Below are positions 24,478 through 36,350 of a DNA stretch of 64,000 nt, one piece after another. Each line of letters opens with the position of its first letter. Positions within the stretch are counted from its first letter, which is position 1. The position numbers and the translations under genes are program-made. The notes beneath the pieces are model-generated. The model had not been told where the DNA came from. It saw only the letters and a list, made by a program, of their open reading frames with translations, and did no database searches. This DNA is from Epiperipatus broadwayi (taxonomy: Eukaryota; Onychophora; Udeonychophora; Euonychophora; Peripatidae), in the NCBI GenBank assembly GCA_028023455.1, contig JAQFVV010000278.1, positions 1,159,616-1,223,615 on the forward strand, in the 5' to 3' direction.

Positions 24478-24616
24478 CATGTCATAAATTTCATAACTTA
24501 CTTTTAAGCTTGCATTTAATGATCACTAGATGGAGCTTACCAAATAGTTCTAATAAGTTTTATTTTATAAGTTTTAAAAGAGAAAGAAATCAAAATCTCT
24601 ATCGGAAAGTCCCTAT

Positions 24617-24660
24617 CTCCAGACGAATCAGTTTTGAACTTATGGCTCACCTCAGTGGAG
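24617..24660 (-). ncRNA. Degenerate hammerhead, family B copy 1
   Basis: Minus strand: CTCCA, CTGAGGT, hairpin GAGC/GTTC, then CAAAAC, GTC and TGGAG. Stem I CTCCA/TGGAG is perfect and the cleavage triplet GTC is kept, but the A9 position is T and the G of GAAA is lost. Probably inactive. Confidence 0.6.
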
Positions 24661-25036
24661 CACTGGGACTCTAGAAACTAGATCTAAAATACTAACTCAA
24701 AGGTGAGCACTTATAAAACATGTTACTATCAATTTAAAAGCCTGATCTTTTCAGACAACATAAATGTCTTCAAACCCAGCCTTACAAATCAGATAGTTAT
24801 ATGGGTCTGAAATTAGCTCACCTTCATCACATAGTAATAGCCTCTGCAATATTGCGTCACAAAAGCCTTCAAAGGTACAATTATAATAATTAATAAAACA
24901 AGTTGTAAATTTCGCAACTTGCTTTTAAGCTTGCATTTAATGATCACTAGATAGAGCTCAGCAATAGCTCTAATTAAGCTTTATTGTAAAAGTGCTGAAA
25001 GAGAAAAATTCAAAATCTCAATCGGAACGTTACTAT

Positions 25037-25079
25037 CTCCAGACCAATCAGTTTTGAGCTTATGGTTACCTCAGTGGAG
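25037..25079 (-). ncRNA. Degenerate hammerhead, family B copy 2
   Basis: Same layout as copy 1: stem I CTCCA/TGGAG and triplet GTC retained, core CTGAGGT and CAAAAC mutated. Confidence 0.6.
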
Positions 25080-25359
25080 TGCTGGGATTCTAGAAACTAA
25101 ATCTAAAATACTAACTCAAAAGTCAGCACTTATAAAACATGTTAGTATCAATTTGAAAGCCTGAAGTTTTCAGAGAATGTAAATGTCTTCAAATCCAGCC
25201 TTACAAATCAGATAGTTATATGGGTCTGAATTTAGCTCACTTTCATCACATAGTAATAGCCTCTGCAATATTGCATCCCAAAAGCCTTCAAACATACAAT
25301 TATAATAATTAATAAAACAAGTTGTAAATTTTGTAACTTGCTTTTAAGCTTGCATTTAA

Positions 25360-25830
25360 TGATCACTAGATGAAGCTTAGCAATAGTTCTAATCAAGCTT
25401 TACTTTATAAGTGCCAAAAGAGAAAAAATTCAAAATCTCTATCAGAAAGTTCCTATCTCCAGATCAATCAGTTTTGAGTTTATGGTTCACCTCAGTGGAG
25501 CGCTGGGACTCTAAAAATTAGATCTAAAATATTATCACAAAAGTCAGCACTTATAAAACACATTACTATCAATTTGAAAGCCTGAACTTTTTGTTTGAAA
25601 TGTTCAGGCTTTCAAATTGATAGTAACATGTGTTATAAGTGCTGATATTTGAGTTAGTATTTTAGATCTAGTTTCTAGAGTTCCAGCTCTCCACTATGGT
25701 GAGCCATAAGCTTGGGACCCATTGGTCTAGAGATACAGATTTTCCCATATAGATTTTGAATTCTTTCTTTTAGCACTTATAAAATAAAACTTGATTACAG
25801 CTATTGGTAAGCTCCATCTAGTGATCATAT
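25360..25830. repeat. Family B palindrome (~230-bp arms)
   Basis: The third unit (about 25360-25590) is followed by its inverted copy (about 25600-25830), meeting at AGCCTGAAC...GTTCAGGCT with a loop of about 15 bases. The inverted arm carries a further decayed hammerhead at 25688-25733 and ends at a (TA)n. Confidence 0.9.
25457..25500 (-). ncRNA. Degenerate hammerhead, family B copy 3
   Basis: Stem I CTCCA/TGGAG kept; triplet ATC; core CTGAGGT and CAAAAC mutated. Confidence 0.6.
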
Positions 25831-26609
25831 ATATATATATGGGTGACCAAGACATTGACTGTGATCAACCAATTGACCACAAGGTCTTTGGAAGTCAACC
25901 ACAAAACTGATATGAACATTGACAAATTATAGGGATAAATTCAGAGCTGATTTAAATATAAAAAATAATTAAAGAAGGAAAAATTCAGAATTATTCTCAT
26001 TTAAAAATAGTTAAATTTAAAATAACACCTGTTGTTATTGTCAATCTCAAATGTAAAGCTTGGTTGGAAAGAAGCTGAATAGAATTAATCTTTTGTTTAA
26101 TGATAGAGCTAAAATTCTTAAAAATATTTAATGTCCATTTTCCTGAGAAGAAATGAAAATAACTTGTTCTGGAGAAACAAGAATTATAATAGACTTATTT
26201 TAAAACAAAGAAGATGTGAACTTTTTAAACACCTTGTCTACCTAGAAAATAATCCCCAATGAGATTTAAAAAGAAAACAGGACAAATTTCTATCTAGGAA
26301 AGAAAATAGGTATCAAAGCAAGAAACAAACTTTGTCTAATTATTGTAAAAAATGTTAGGTATATAATTCTCTTCAAGGAGAAATCATGGATACAAGTAAA
26401 TCTATTCTTGAGTTCACTAAACAAGACATTGACTAGTTTTTTTGACAATAATACCATTATTAGTGACTTGGATTAAAGGAAAGTGTGTTTATTAAACAAT
26501 TCAAAACAAAGCAAAACTCTCCATACAGTAGTGCCATCTTGTGCCAACAAAAGCAGTCAATGGATGCCAGAAGGCTTGTGCATAAAATCCCTATCTAGTG
26601 CCTACTCAT

Positions 26610-26664
26610 CCAACATCCCCAGACTAGTTTCTGGCTTATGGCCTTCGTCACTAAGGAGCCTTGG
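26610..26664 (-). ncRNA. Hammerhead remnant, family C, left arm
   Basis: GAAAC and GTC are kept, but the first box reads GTGACGA instead of CTGACGA. Predicted inactive. Confidence 0.6.
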
Positions 26665-26726
26665 ATCTGAGAACACAGCTAGAGGGTTGCATTAGATTCA
26701 AAGATCTAGGTGCAGTGCTCTCAGAT

Positions 26727-26781
26727 CCAAGGCTCCTCACTGACAAAGGCCACAAGCCAGAAACTAGTCTGGGGATGTTGG
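26727..26781 (+). ncRNA. Hammerhead remnant, family C, right arm
   Basis: Stem I (CCTCA/TGGGG), stem II GGC/GCC, GAAAC and GTC are all present, but invariant G8 is A (CTGACAA). Likely inactive by a CG to CA change. Confidence 0.7.
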
Positions 26782-27293
26782 ATGAGTAGGCACTAAATAG
26801 GGATTTTATGCACAAGCCTTCTGGCATCCATTGATTGTTCTTGTTGGCACAAAATGGCACTAGTGTATGGAGAGTTTTGCTTTGTTTTGAATTGTTTAAT
26901 AACAATTATGTGCTAGTATGAGATAGTGATCATGTGAAGTGTGTTTATGTTAGTTGGGTAAAATAATAAAATTAATTTACAGTTTTAAAGTAAATAATTG
27001 AACATATAGGTTAAATAACTACTAAGAAAGCATATAATAAATCAGTAGTTTAAAACTACAAAAGAAATTGACTAATTATGGACAAATTAGTATTTTTAAT
27101 TCATTCGAAATGGTATATGGTCTTAAAAACTACATTACAACCCCATTAAATACAGCAATGACATTTATATAATGACTGTAGTATTTTGAATACATTAGGG
27201 GTGACTTTTGATCATCAAGTTTTTATTCAGTCATATATTAATGATTATTAGAGATTAAAAGTTATTATTTTCATGGCTTTTCGTCTTGCATTG

Positions 27294-27390
27294 GTGGTCG
27301 AGAGGTCAGCGCGACTGCCTTGGACTTGCAGGCAGTTGCCCAGGTTGCAGATTCGCATCCCGGCCGATGCTATGACACTTAATAAAAAAA
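27294..27390 (+). mobile_element. SINE-1 copy
   Basis: Head CTTGCATTGGTGGTCGAG, A box TGGTCGAGAGG, B box GATTCGCATCC, acceptor complement CCGATGC, body TATGACACTT and a short A-rich tail. Nearly full length; clear target duplications were not found. Confidence 0.88.
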
Positions 27391-28201
27391 TGCAGAAAAT
27401 AAATCAAAAATAAAAGAATGATTTGCATATTGCTTTCATTGATTTGAGCAAGACAGGCTGAGCTTTTAATTAAACAAGTTTATAGTAGTGGTTGCAGTTA
27501 ATTAGTTTTATAGCAACTTTATTTATTTTATAAAATTTCAGCAGAATAGAATGAGATAGTTAGTACTACAGGTAAACAATCTGGAAAACTTGAAATAATA
27601 AATGGGATTAGTCAACGATGTGGGGGGGGGGGGGGGGTAATGTTTTTTTTTTTTTTAATTTTATAATACTGATCTTTGGAACTATTATATGTAAATTTTA
27701 TGAATCATGAATCAATGAGCAATGTAGATTTTATGGTGGCATTTGTAATTTAAATCAAATAAGAAAAATAATTTCATCTTCTTGCTTTCTAGATGCTTTA
27801 TTTTCTGATATTGTTCTGTCTTGCCAATTCAAAAGTAACACTAAAAAATGTAATTAAAATTCAGAAAGTAAACATAAAAAATATATATTCATCAAATACC
27901 ATTTATCTTGGATTATTATTAACTTAAGATCAACATAAGAATGAAGTTCATTTAAATATCTTGATAGCTTTTCAAAAAAACAACAACAACTTAGATTTAG
28001 ATATTAAGATACAGCACAACCTCTATTATCCTACTACAATTTTTGTAAATTAATAGAATTATTTATCTCATTAATATAACTCCTTCAATTAAATTAGATA
28101 TAAATAGGGCTATTATTTTATTTTATTGATTACATGAAAATGATACTTAAAATTCTTAATAATACATCATAAAGACATTAGAAAAGTGTATTCCAAAGAG
28201 G

Positions 28202-28585
28202 CTCTATATCAGGGGTGGCCAACTTTTGTGTTCATAAGATCTATTTTTTATTTTTAAAATGTTTTGCGATCGACTTGTTGTCATAGGCGATCGACTTGTC
28301 ATAGGCGTAGTCTAAGTGGAGGGAGGTGTAAAATATATACCATTTTTATATATCTACCTAGCAAAAAATAATTATTTAATGGGCCAAAAAAACTCATGTC
28401 CGGGGAATTAAATCAACATGAGTAATTATTAACAATATTTATTAATTCAAATTAGCTACACTAAATCAATTTGTTTCACTCATTACCCAACAGCTCTTGC
28501 CAGATTGGCCTCGCGATTGACCAAAAATGGCTTTGCGATCGACCGGTGGATCACGATCGACTTGTTGGACACCCCTGCTCTATAT
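28202..28585. mobile_element. hAT-type MITE with perfect 8-bp target duplication
   Basis: The element spans 28210-28577 (368 bp). The ends are CAGGGGTGGCCAAC and GTTGGACACCCCTG, imperfect terminal inverted repeats of the hAT type starting CAGGGGTG. CTCTATAT flanks it on both sides (28202-28209 and 28578-28585), a perfect 8-bp duplication as made by hAT transposases. Inside, the string GATCGAC recurs in several GCGATCGACTTG-like blocks near both ends. There is no ORF, so it is non-autonomous. The intact duplication suggests a fairly recent insertion. Confidence 0.93.
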
Positions 28586-29754
28586 AATTATAAAAATATA
28601 TTAAAAAGTTGATAAACTAAGTAATATGTTATCTTCTTATGATAAGTGACATTATAGATTCTTCTATTACAAAGTCTCATTTCTGTTGTATTGTGCAAAG
28701 GAGAAAGTTAGAACCTATTTGAATTGCTTTTAACTAACAATTTATGGCTGAGAATAAAATACAATTTGCTGTATCTTAAACTCTCTATATTATGTATATT
28801 GTTATTTATTAATAAGGTGAATTATCTTTCTAATCATTTGTCTGACTACACATATATCTATCTATTCATTGAACTACAATTTATCTTCCTACTTACCATC
28901 TAATTGCCTATCAGTGATCTATCTATACATTTACTTAATTATTTCCAACTGTCTAATGATTTATTAATCTTCCAATTTATCTATTTTTCTACTTTCTACC
29001 TATATACTAAATACTTATATGCTTCATTTCCTGCCAGCCTATACACTTATCTGCTTTCCTACTAACTATTTATTTATCTATTTATCAATTTATATATTAG
29101 CCATATATTTATATGTCTATTTAATGGAAATTAGAGCATTGAAGTCTAAAAGAAGAGAAAGTTTTTCAGTGGAAAACATTATTTCAACATAACTTATTAA
29201 ATAAACATGGAAATAGACCAGCATGGTCTATCCATGGACATATTCATTTTATAAAGATTAAGATTGTTTTATATTATGATTATAAATTCTGAGATATTTA
29301 TTTTTTTCTGGGAGGAAGTAATACTTTTCTCTGTATGGCTGTAGCAGGATATAATAATGATAATTAGTGAAAATAAGTAGAAATGTACACAAAACTGTTA
29401 TTGATTTACTAATAGAAATAATTCATTAGAATGATATTATTGTGGTTTAATAAATCATTGAGAAAACTCATGGCTGAGAATAATATTTTAATAATATGCA
29501 ACAATAGTCTCCATCATCATCATACATGATTCAGAATACACTTAATTTCTGCAAACTGCAAATGGCATACCCATGCTAAAAATAAGAGAATGAAATACTT
29601 CTTTACATTTAATAAAGAGTAATCATTGACAATGCAATAAATCTTAAACATTAATCCCTAAATTATTTTTGTAGTTTAGTTTAACAATAAATTTACATAT
29701 AGATAATACAGGTGTAATATATATATATAAAACCAAACAAATGTGTGTTAAAGA

Positions 29755-30115
29755 TACTAATATAAAATTTAAATCTGTTAGAATAAACCATACACACATT
29801 AATTACAATTTATAACTCAGAAAACAAAATATTATATAAGACCAATATCTAGAGATAAATATCAACAAATTATTATTTCTTCGAACGTTTTCAAAGGCTT
29901 ACCCTTCATTATCAAGTATATTGTTGGAGATTATAAGAAATTTTGTAGTCCTTGATAATGAAGGGTAAGCCTTCGAAAACGTTCAGAAAAATAATTATTT
30001 GTTGATATTTATCGCTAGATATTGGTTTTATATCATATTTTGTTTTCTGAGTTATAATTTGTAATTAATGTGTGTATGTTTATTCTAACAGATTTAAATT
30101 TTACATAATACAAGT
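29755..30115. repeat. Fold-back repeat, ~155-bp arms
   Basis: Left arm about 29761-29920 and right arm about 29952-30107 are inverted copies with a ~31-bp spacer. The inner ends of both arms carry CTTGATAATGAAGGGTAAG followed by CCTT(C/T)GAAAACGTTC, itself a small hairpin AAGG/CCTT. Confidence 0.88.
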
Positions 30116-30119
30116 GTAT

Positions 30120-33100
30120 AAATTATACATCACATTGCAATCAAAATACATCCATTTTGTATTCTGATTATAATTTGCATCTGCTTTGTGGATTCATTTC
30201 TCTAAAGTTTTTTTTTTTTTTTTGCAAAAATTGTTTTGTTTTGTCATGGTTAGAAGAAATAATATTTTTGGTACTTGTACGTTTTCAAAGAAACCATGAT
30301 GGCAGTTTTGAGCACTCTCAGAAATGTTTACAAAAATGTCTGCTAGGAAATGTCCTATTTAATAATTACATTGTATTTTTTATTACTGTTATTTTTAAAA
30401 AATTAATCAGTATGTAAAAATTAATTACCATATTTACAGTTTAATTTTTTTTAGGGGGGGGTGGTGAGGGGTGAACTTATTAACAGAAAATTATATATAT
30501 ATATAAGTGCAATATTTGCACTACATATTGGCAACATACAATCCTATTATGACCATCAATACAGACTTTTTGAAATGGCAGAATCTTATGACTTTGGAAA
30601 GACTCCTCTGTATCCTGTTCTGTAACAGAAAGGTCCCAAATTTTTATTATTATGACAATTTACCAAAGAAACTGCAGACTAAAAGAAACATGCTGAATTG
30701 AACCAGAGTACAGCAATATTAAGAGTGTCTCATCTATTTCCCACATTAAAATATACATTTAAAAAAATTGAAATGACTTTTTATCAGACTTTATTTCTTT
30801 TTTTAAATTTAATAATCAATTTATTAATTTTATAATTCATTTAACAACTAATCCACTTTTAGTAGATTATATGCCCTTGAAATTTATCAAAAATATGTGG
30901 TGTCATCTTGGTTTAATTGATAACCCTTAAATTAGTTGTTAGAAACAAATTAAATAAGTAATAAACACCAGATAATTATATATAATAGGCATATTTTTAA
31001 CTTAAAAAATTATATTAATATTTATTTTTATTATCATATTTCCAACACAATTTACTGCAGTAATAATAATAATAATCAGATAGTTTAATGTTTTAGAAGT
31101 TCATAGGAAATTTAAACATTGAAAATAATAGTGCTGAAATAAAAATCCATTGTCTCTGAATTCTAGAATCTACCATTTCAAAATAACACTAAACTATGAG
31201 AGTTAGGGGAGAAATGGTGGTGATTTAAAAATCAAAGTTTCTTCAAAATATTACAACAAATTAAAGTAAACAAAATATGTTTGTTCAATAGAAACAAACT
31301 GTTGTGTAAAGTCTGGTACTTTTGTGCTTAAACATCACTGGATCTCCTATACCTTATGTATATATTTTTCATCATCATTAACTTATTTTACAACTTTATT
31401 CAAATACATCATTTCTTTTTTCGACAATAATAACTGTTATATTTTCATTATCATTATTATTTAAAAAGAATGTAAACAAACTAATTAAATAATAAATATT
31501 GTTTTGAATTTTTTTATTCAATCTTCCAGATGTTGCAGTATTTTAATTTCTTTTGATCTTTCCTTTTATTTTATTATAGTTGCATGAAGACTGTTTTCCT
31601 TCAAATTTTAATCAATGGCATAATTAATTCTTCGCTTCACTTTTATTTTATATGAATTCCTTCATTTTTTATTAATATGAGTTTTTTTTTATTATATTAT
31701 AAATAACTTTAACAATTTGTTATTTGTAAAATAAAAAAATCGAAATATATGTATAAAAACTTCCTATAAATCTAATATCTTAAAAAATCTTACAAACAAT
31801 TTTGTTTACACAATTTGCCCAATATATTATCCATTATATGTAAAACACAAATTTAGAAGATTCATTCACTCAGCAAATATATTGTCTATAAGATTAAAAA
31901 TAAGCTCTCAATAAACTCAATAAGTGTTGATGTTTTTAGTTAATGAACAAGAAAATGTTGAATTTAGAAATTCTTTTCGTTTTATTCTGTTGTGAATGGG
32001 GTATTTAAAAACCAGGAACATGAAGGGGTGAGAAACTTAAAAAAAATTGAAAAGCTGTCAGTTAAAATGAAAATCAGCTAAAATAATAGTGAAAAGGATA
32101 AGTAATTATGTAGGAAATAAATAAATTACACATGAAAACGAATGGAGAGTCAAAAAACAAGCAAAAAAGGTAAAAAAAAAATTGAATGAAATAAAGATAC
32201 ATGTCAATAATCAATTTACTGAGAAGAATGCGAAATCAAAATGTGGAGAATTGAACGTAAAGAATTGGAAAACAAAAGCAATGAGAAAGATATAGTCTGC
32301 CATATAATACTAAATTGTCCAAGCACTTTACTACTGTCACACAATGCTTTATTTTTTACTGTTACACGATGCTTTATTTACCACCCTTTCTTACAGTTTA
32401 CAGTTTTAATTGCCCCAGCAATCTTCTTCAGAACTTTATATCTCCTAATCTCAACTGTTAACAATGAAATTTTAAATAAGAGCAGCAATTAAAGATATTT
32501 ACAAAAATAAATAACCAAAAAAGAATCTTAGATCAAATTGAAGAGATTTAAATTATAAATAAAATTGATGATGTATCTAAGGAAAGGAATTATATCTTTT
32601 GTCAAAAAACAACAAGTAGATTTTTGAAAATCAAACATTCTGCAATGAAGCTGGAGAAATGCCACTGTATGATATGAACAATTTTGATTACTTCTTTATG
32701 ATATAGATTGAAGAGGCACACAAAATTACAGAAGGAATTGTGATCATTAGTAGAAATTATTGCATCTGAAATTCAATTATTAAGATGGTTATAAAGAAGC
32801 ACAATTAAATGAGTACTAAACAGAAGAGTGACAGGATGATATAAGGTACAAAGTGTCACAAGTAAGACATATGGTAGGATCAAGAGAAAATTGCATCTAT
32901 TTTTTCCAGAAAGAGATGGCTAGACTCATCTCTAAAAACAGGAGTCTTATCAAATAATAGCATCATCAGAATAACTTGATGCAATATGTTCAACAAATTT
33001 TGTCAAATCTTCAGGTGTAGTGAACAAATGATCATTGAACAGGTAGATAACTTCTTAAATAAATCAGCAGTAACAACCAAATTAAAGAAAATATACAAAA

Positions 33101-35930
33101 GATAGTTTCTGAACAATATATGCAAGAACAAGCTTAACTTCAGAAAAAAGCACAGCACTGAAACTCCCAAGAAGGAAGTATAATAAGAAATAAGAGAGGC
33201 AATAATCTAAATGGAAATGAGAGGGAAATTCCATCAAATTGGACTTACTTAGCCAATGCAAAGATGATATACCCAGAAAGAAAACATTTTATAAGATCTT
33301 GAAGTAGAAAACCATCACATATTGAACAAGTGCTAAATCAGAAAATCAAAACTATATCTGTGAATTTTGTTTGATGATTTTTCTTTCAATCCATAGACTA
33401 TAAGGTTGGATATAAAGTTCATTGAAAATAAAAGAAAAAGTAAAATGCACCAAATGAGTTTGTTACTAGTTACAAAGTAGAAAATATTAAAAAGACTTAA
33501 TAAGTTGTATACCTGGATGATATTATAACTAAAAAATAAGAGATCCTAGATGCATGATAAAAACTACCTAAAATATTCTTATACAAAATAGAAGAAATCC
33601 AAATGGCAGAAATAAATGTAATCAGTATCTGAGAAAAAAAATAAAAATATATCTAAATTTATAAGATGGGAGGCATAAATGAAGAAAATAGAAATATCAT
33701 ATTAGAACATATAATGCTCTATTCTAAACATCTCTTTTATAAGAAAAAAATAATTAAGCAAACTGATAACTATGTTATGTGATGGAGATTTTGTTGTGAG
33801 GTGGTTTTTGTGCACTTTTACTTTACTTTCAGTGATGAATATTATGTTTTGTTATGATCATTTTAAAGAATCTTGTCATAGTGGAGAAGATTTGAATTCT
33901 AAGATAGTTTATGAAAAAAAATCATAGTTTCCAAAATGAAATTTTCAGCACTAATAAAATGAGTATTTTTTTAATACTGGCAAAGTTCACATCATATTTT
34001 TTGTCAGTTGGCAAAATTACTTGGCTTTGCTAAATATTCTTAATATCTATGAAAGACAATATTTGATTCTATTTTAAAGAAATAATCCTGTGATACTAAT
34101 CTCAATATTTTACAATGTACCAGAGCTCCAGAGAAAATGTATATTATCATGACATGATTGGAATATAACAGAGAAATGAGAGACTCAGGAAAAATAGGGA
34201 TCTTGTTTGGATCTGAGAATTGTACTAAATAAAAAAAATTATATCCACAATTACATGCAATAAGAACTGTATTAGTTTAGTTAATAAAAATGACTCTTTT
34301 TTAATGATCAGAAGATCTTAAATCTTATCAGATAGAAGTAGTTGGATGAAAGCATGGTAATATGTAAAAAAAAAATAGTTCAACAATTAAGTCAGTAAAA
34401 TAAAAGATTAATGGAGGTGACCATTTTTACTTCATTTTTGTAAATGCATATATGTTTACAGATTAGAAAAGTAGGATGAATTTTTAATTCAAACAACTAC
34501 CCATAAGTAAGATATATAAAATAATTTAAGTTGTTTGTATAATAAACGTGAGATACTTAAATACAAACCATTTGTATATGCTTATCCAAAACGTCAGGTG
34601 CAAACATTTTATTGAGAATATTTGTATGCTTAAATAATTTATAAGTTTAAAAATCTGCATCTTTTTATATGAAAGAGAAGTAAAAAATTTAATATTTGTA
34701 TTAAATAATAATATTGTAGTATGAAGTGTATTCTGAATTATGTAATTCAATTAAAGATAAAATGTGCTAATAGAGGAATAAAATAATACGTTTAAATAAC
34801 AATATTTTGTTTCGCAATATATAGCAATAATAAAAATACATTTTTTTTAATAAAAAAAATTAAGCTAAAAAAATTATATTGCTTGAAAAAAAAAAATGTA
34901 AATAATTATAAAAAGTAAAATTTGTACTGAAAAGTCAATATGTTTTTGAAATTTAGTAAGAATGACTTTCCTTCATTAATCAAAGAAAGAATTAAAAACC
35001 TAAGATAGATTTAAAAACATGTTTTAATTAAATGCAAATAAAATCAAGATGTAATTAAGAAATTATTTATGATGATATAAATTAAAAACAATAGATTTTG
35101 AAGATTTTTTTTTTATGTTAGGACTAAAAACATAAAGTATAAGCAGAAAGAATTTCCAAACAAATTAAAATCATCAGAAAAAAATACAAGTAGTTGTGAA
35201 ATCCATATTGCATGAAATCATAATTATTTGGAATTGAAGAAATTTGAGCAAAAGGAAAAAAAGAGAAATATAATTGTAGAAATTAGTCAATCATATATGC
35301 AACTGAAGTACGTAGCAATAAAATTTAGTCAGAAGTGCTTTTTTTGTATTAGACATGAACAATAAATTAAATATGGCTTCTGATACCCCCTGTACTTCCC
35401 TTTTTTGACATTAAAGTGTGTGTAATTTGTCAAATATAAAAATTGTATATCCATGAGATGATTTGTATGAATGTTTTTCTATCAGTTACAATGAAGTAAT
35501 CCTTTTAATTCTAATAAATTATTTATAATGTGTCAAAAACATAAAGAATATGTCTGTAAAATATTTAAAAAAAACATCACAATGCATGCATAAATGTTTC
35601 CTATAAAAATAATATTATAGATAAAATAATCTTAATTAAAAAACAAAAAAAGAAGTTCATTTACAACATTTTCCTATACATGATCTATTATAAGAAATAC
35701 ATATATTTAGATTTTTTATTCAATCAACAAACACATGATTAATAATGTTACAATTCAGTTTTTAATGTGATGGCTCACTGAATTTTCAACAGACATTGGA
35801 TTTTGATCAGCAAAAAGTTGTTAAACCTGGAATTGTTTTTGTTATATGTTGTTATGTGATGAAATTCCAACTAGTTTTACAATCATTCTTATATCTTCTC
35901 CTTTACTTTTTTTACATTCTTCATATATAT
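30120..35930. other. Long AT-rich stretch without supportable genes
   Basis: 5.8 kb. 30160-30420, 30507-30701 and 32241-32492 hold short open frames (86, 64 and 83 codons) with no motif I know. From about 31.9 to 33.7 kb the plus strand is markedly purine/A-rich with many stops, which could be an old, fully decayed coding repeat. Nothing firmer can be said. Confidence 0.5.
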
Positions 35931-35945
35931 TCATATATATTACAT

Positions 35946-36062
35946 TTTATAAATCCACATATGCACTCCATATGCTCTGCTGAAGACTGCAGGACAGTCA
36001 AAACTGTTAGAAAATTAAAGGAAATATATATAAAATAATTTTGCATTGGAGTGCATATGTGG
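35946..36062. repeat. Small inverted repeat with structured loop
   Basis: TATAAATCCACATATGCACT is mirrored by AGTGCATATGTGGAGATTTATA with about 65 bp between. The loop contains GACTG/CAGTC, a 5-bp hairpin inside CTGAAGACTGCAGGACAGTC, followed by AAAACTGTTAG. Confidence 0.75.
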
Positions 36063-36292
36063 AGATTTATAAAAAGGAATATAGTTAAAATCATGTTGAA
36101 AATTCTTCAACTTTTATTATTATATAAAGAGCTCGCAAATAAGTTTTTAGCAAGCTTTGCAGAATATCCCCAAACCCAAACCAGTTTTTGCTATTGGCTT
36201 AAGACATATGACTTGACTTTTTTGTGATTCTTCAACTTCATTTGAAATAATAGAGATGCTTCTTACTATTGTTATATGTGGTATCTGAAACA

Positions 36293-36350
36293 TCAAATCC
36301 TACCCTTATTAATCAAAGCCAAAGCTGGAAACTAATCTGGGGATCAGCAT
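36293..36350 (+). repeat. Family C hammerhead-region relic
   Basis: About 55 bp similar to the ribozyme segment of family C: AATCAAAGCC..AAGCTGGAAACTAATC then TGGGGAT. The rest of the unit is absent. Confidence 0.5.

Larger units (their letters stand above)
24478..25590 (-). repeat. Family B tandem repeat, ~420-bp unit, about 2.7 copies
   Basis: The string CTTTTAAGCTTGCATTTAAT recurs at 24501 (CTTTTAAGCT), 24922 and 25341, giving periods of 421 and 419 bp. The homologous orientation to satellite A is the minus strand: TATATGGGTCTGA, TCACATAGTA.TAGCCTCTGCAAT and GTCTTCAAAC blocks are shared with family A in reverse complement. Each unit holds a degenerate hammerhead (annotated separately). 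The third copy is cut at about 25590 and continues as an inverted half-unit. Confidence 0.9.
26497..26940. repeat. Family C palindrome (two inverted partial units)
   Basis: The left arm (about 26505-26694) and right arm (about 26706-26895) are inverted copies; each outer end has GCAAAACTCTCCATAC and each inner end reaches the TCTAG/CTAGG region. Two short ORFs of 70 and 84 codons are mirror products of this palindrome. The arms differ by several substitutions, so it is not a simple assembly fold. Confidence 0.92.

Noticed and set aside
26483-26905. 70- and 84-codon frames sharing the same protein sequence on opposite strands
   Set aside because: Mirror images from the family C palindrome; related frames at 62.1 and 62.6 kb have the same cause.
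30507-30701. 64-codon frame with somewhat protein-like composition
   Set aside because: No splice signals, neighbours or motif; starts inside an AT repeat. Cannot be separated from chance in AT-rich DNA.
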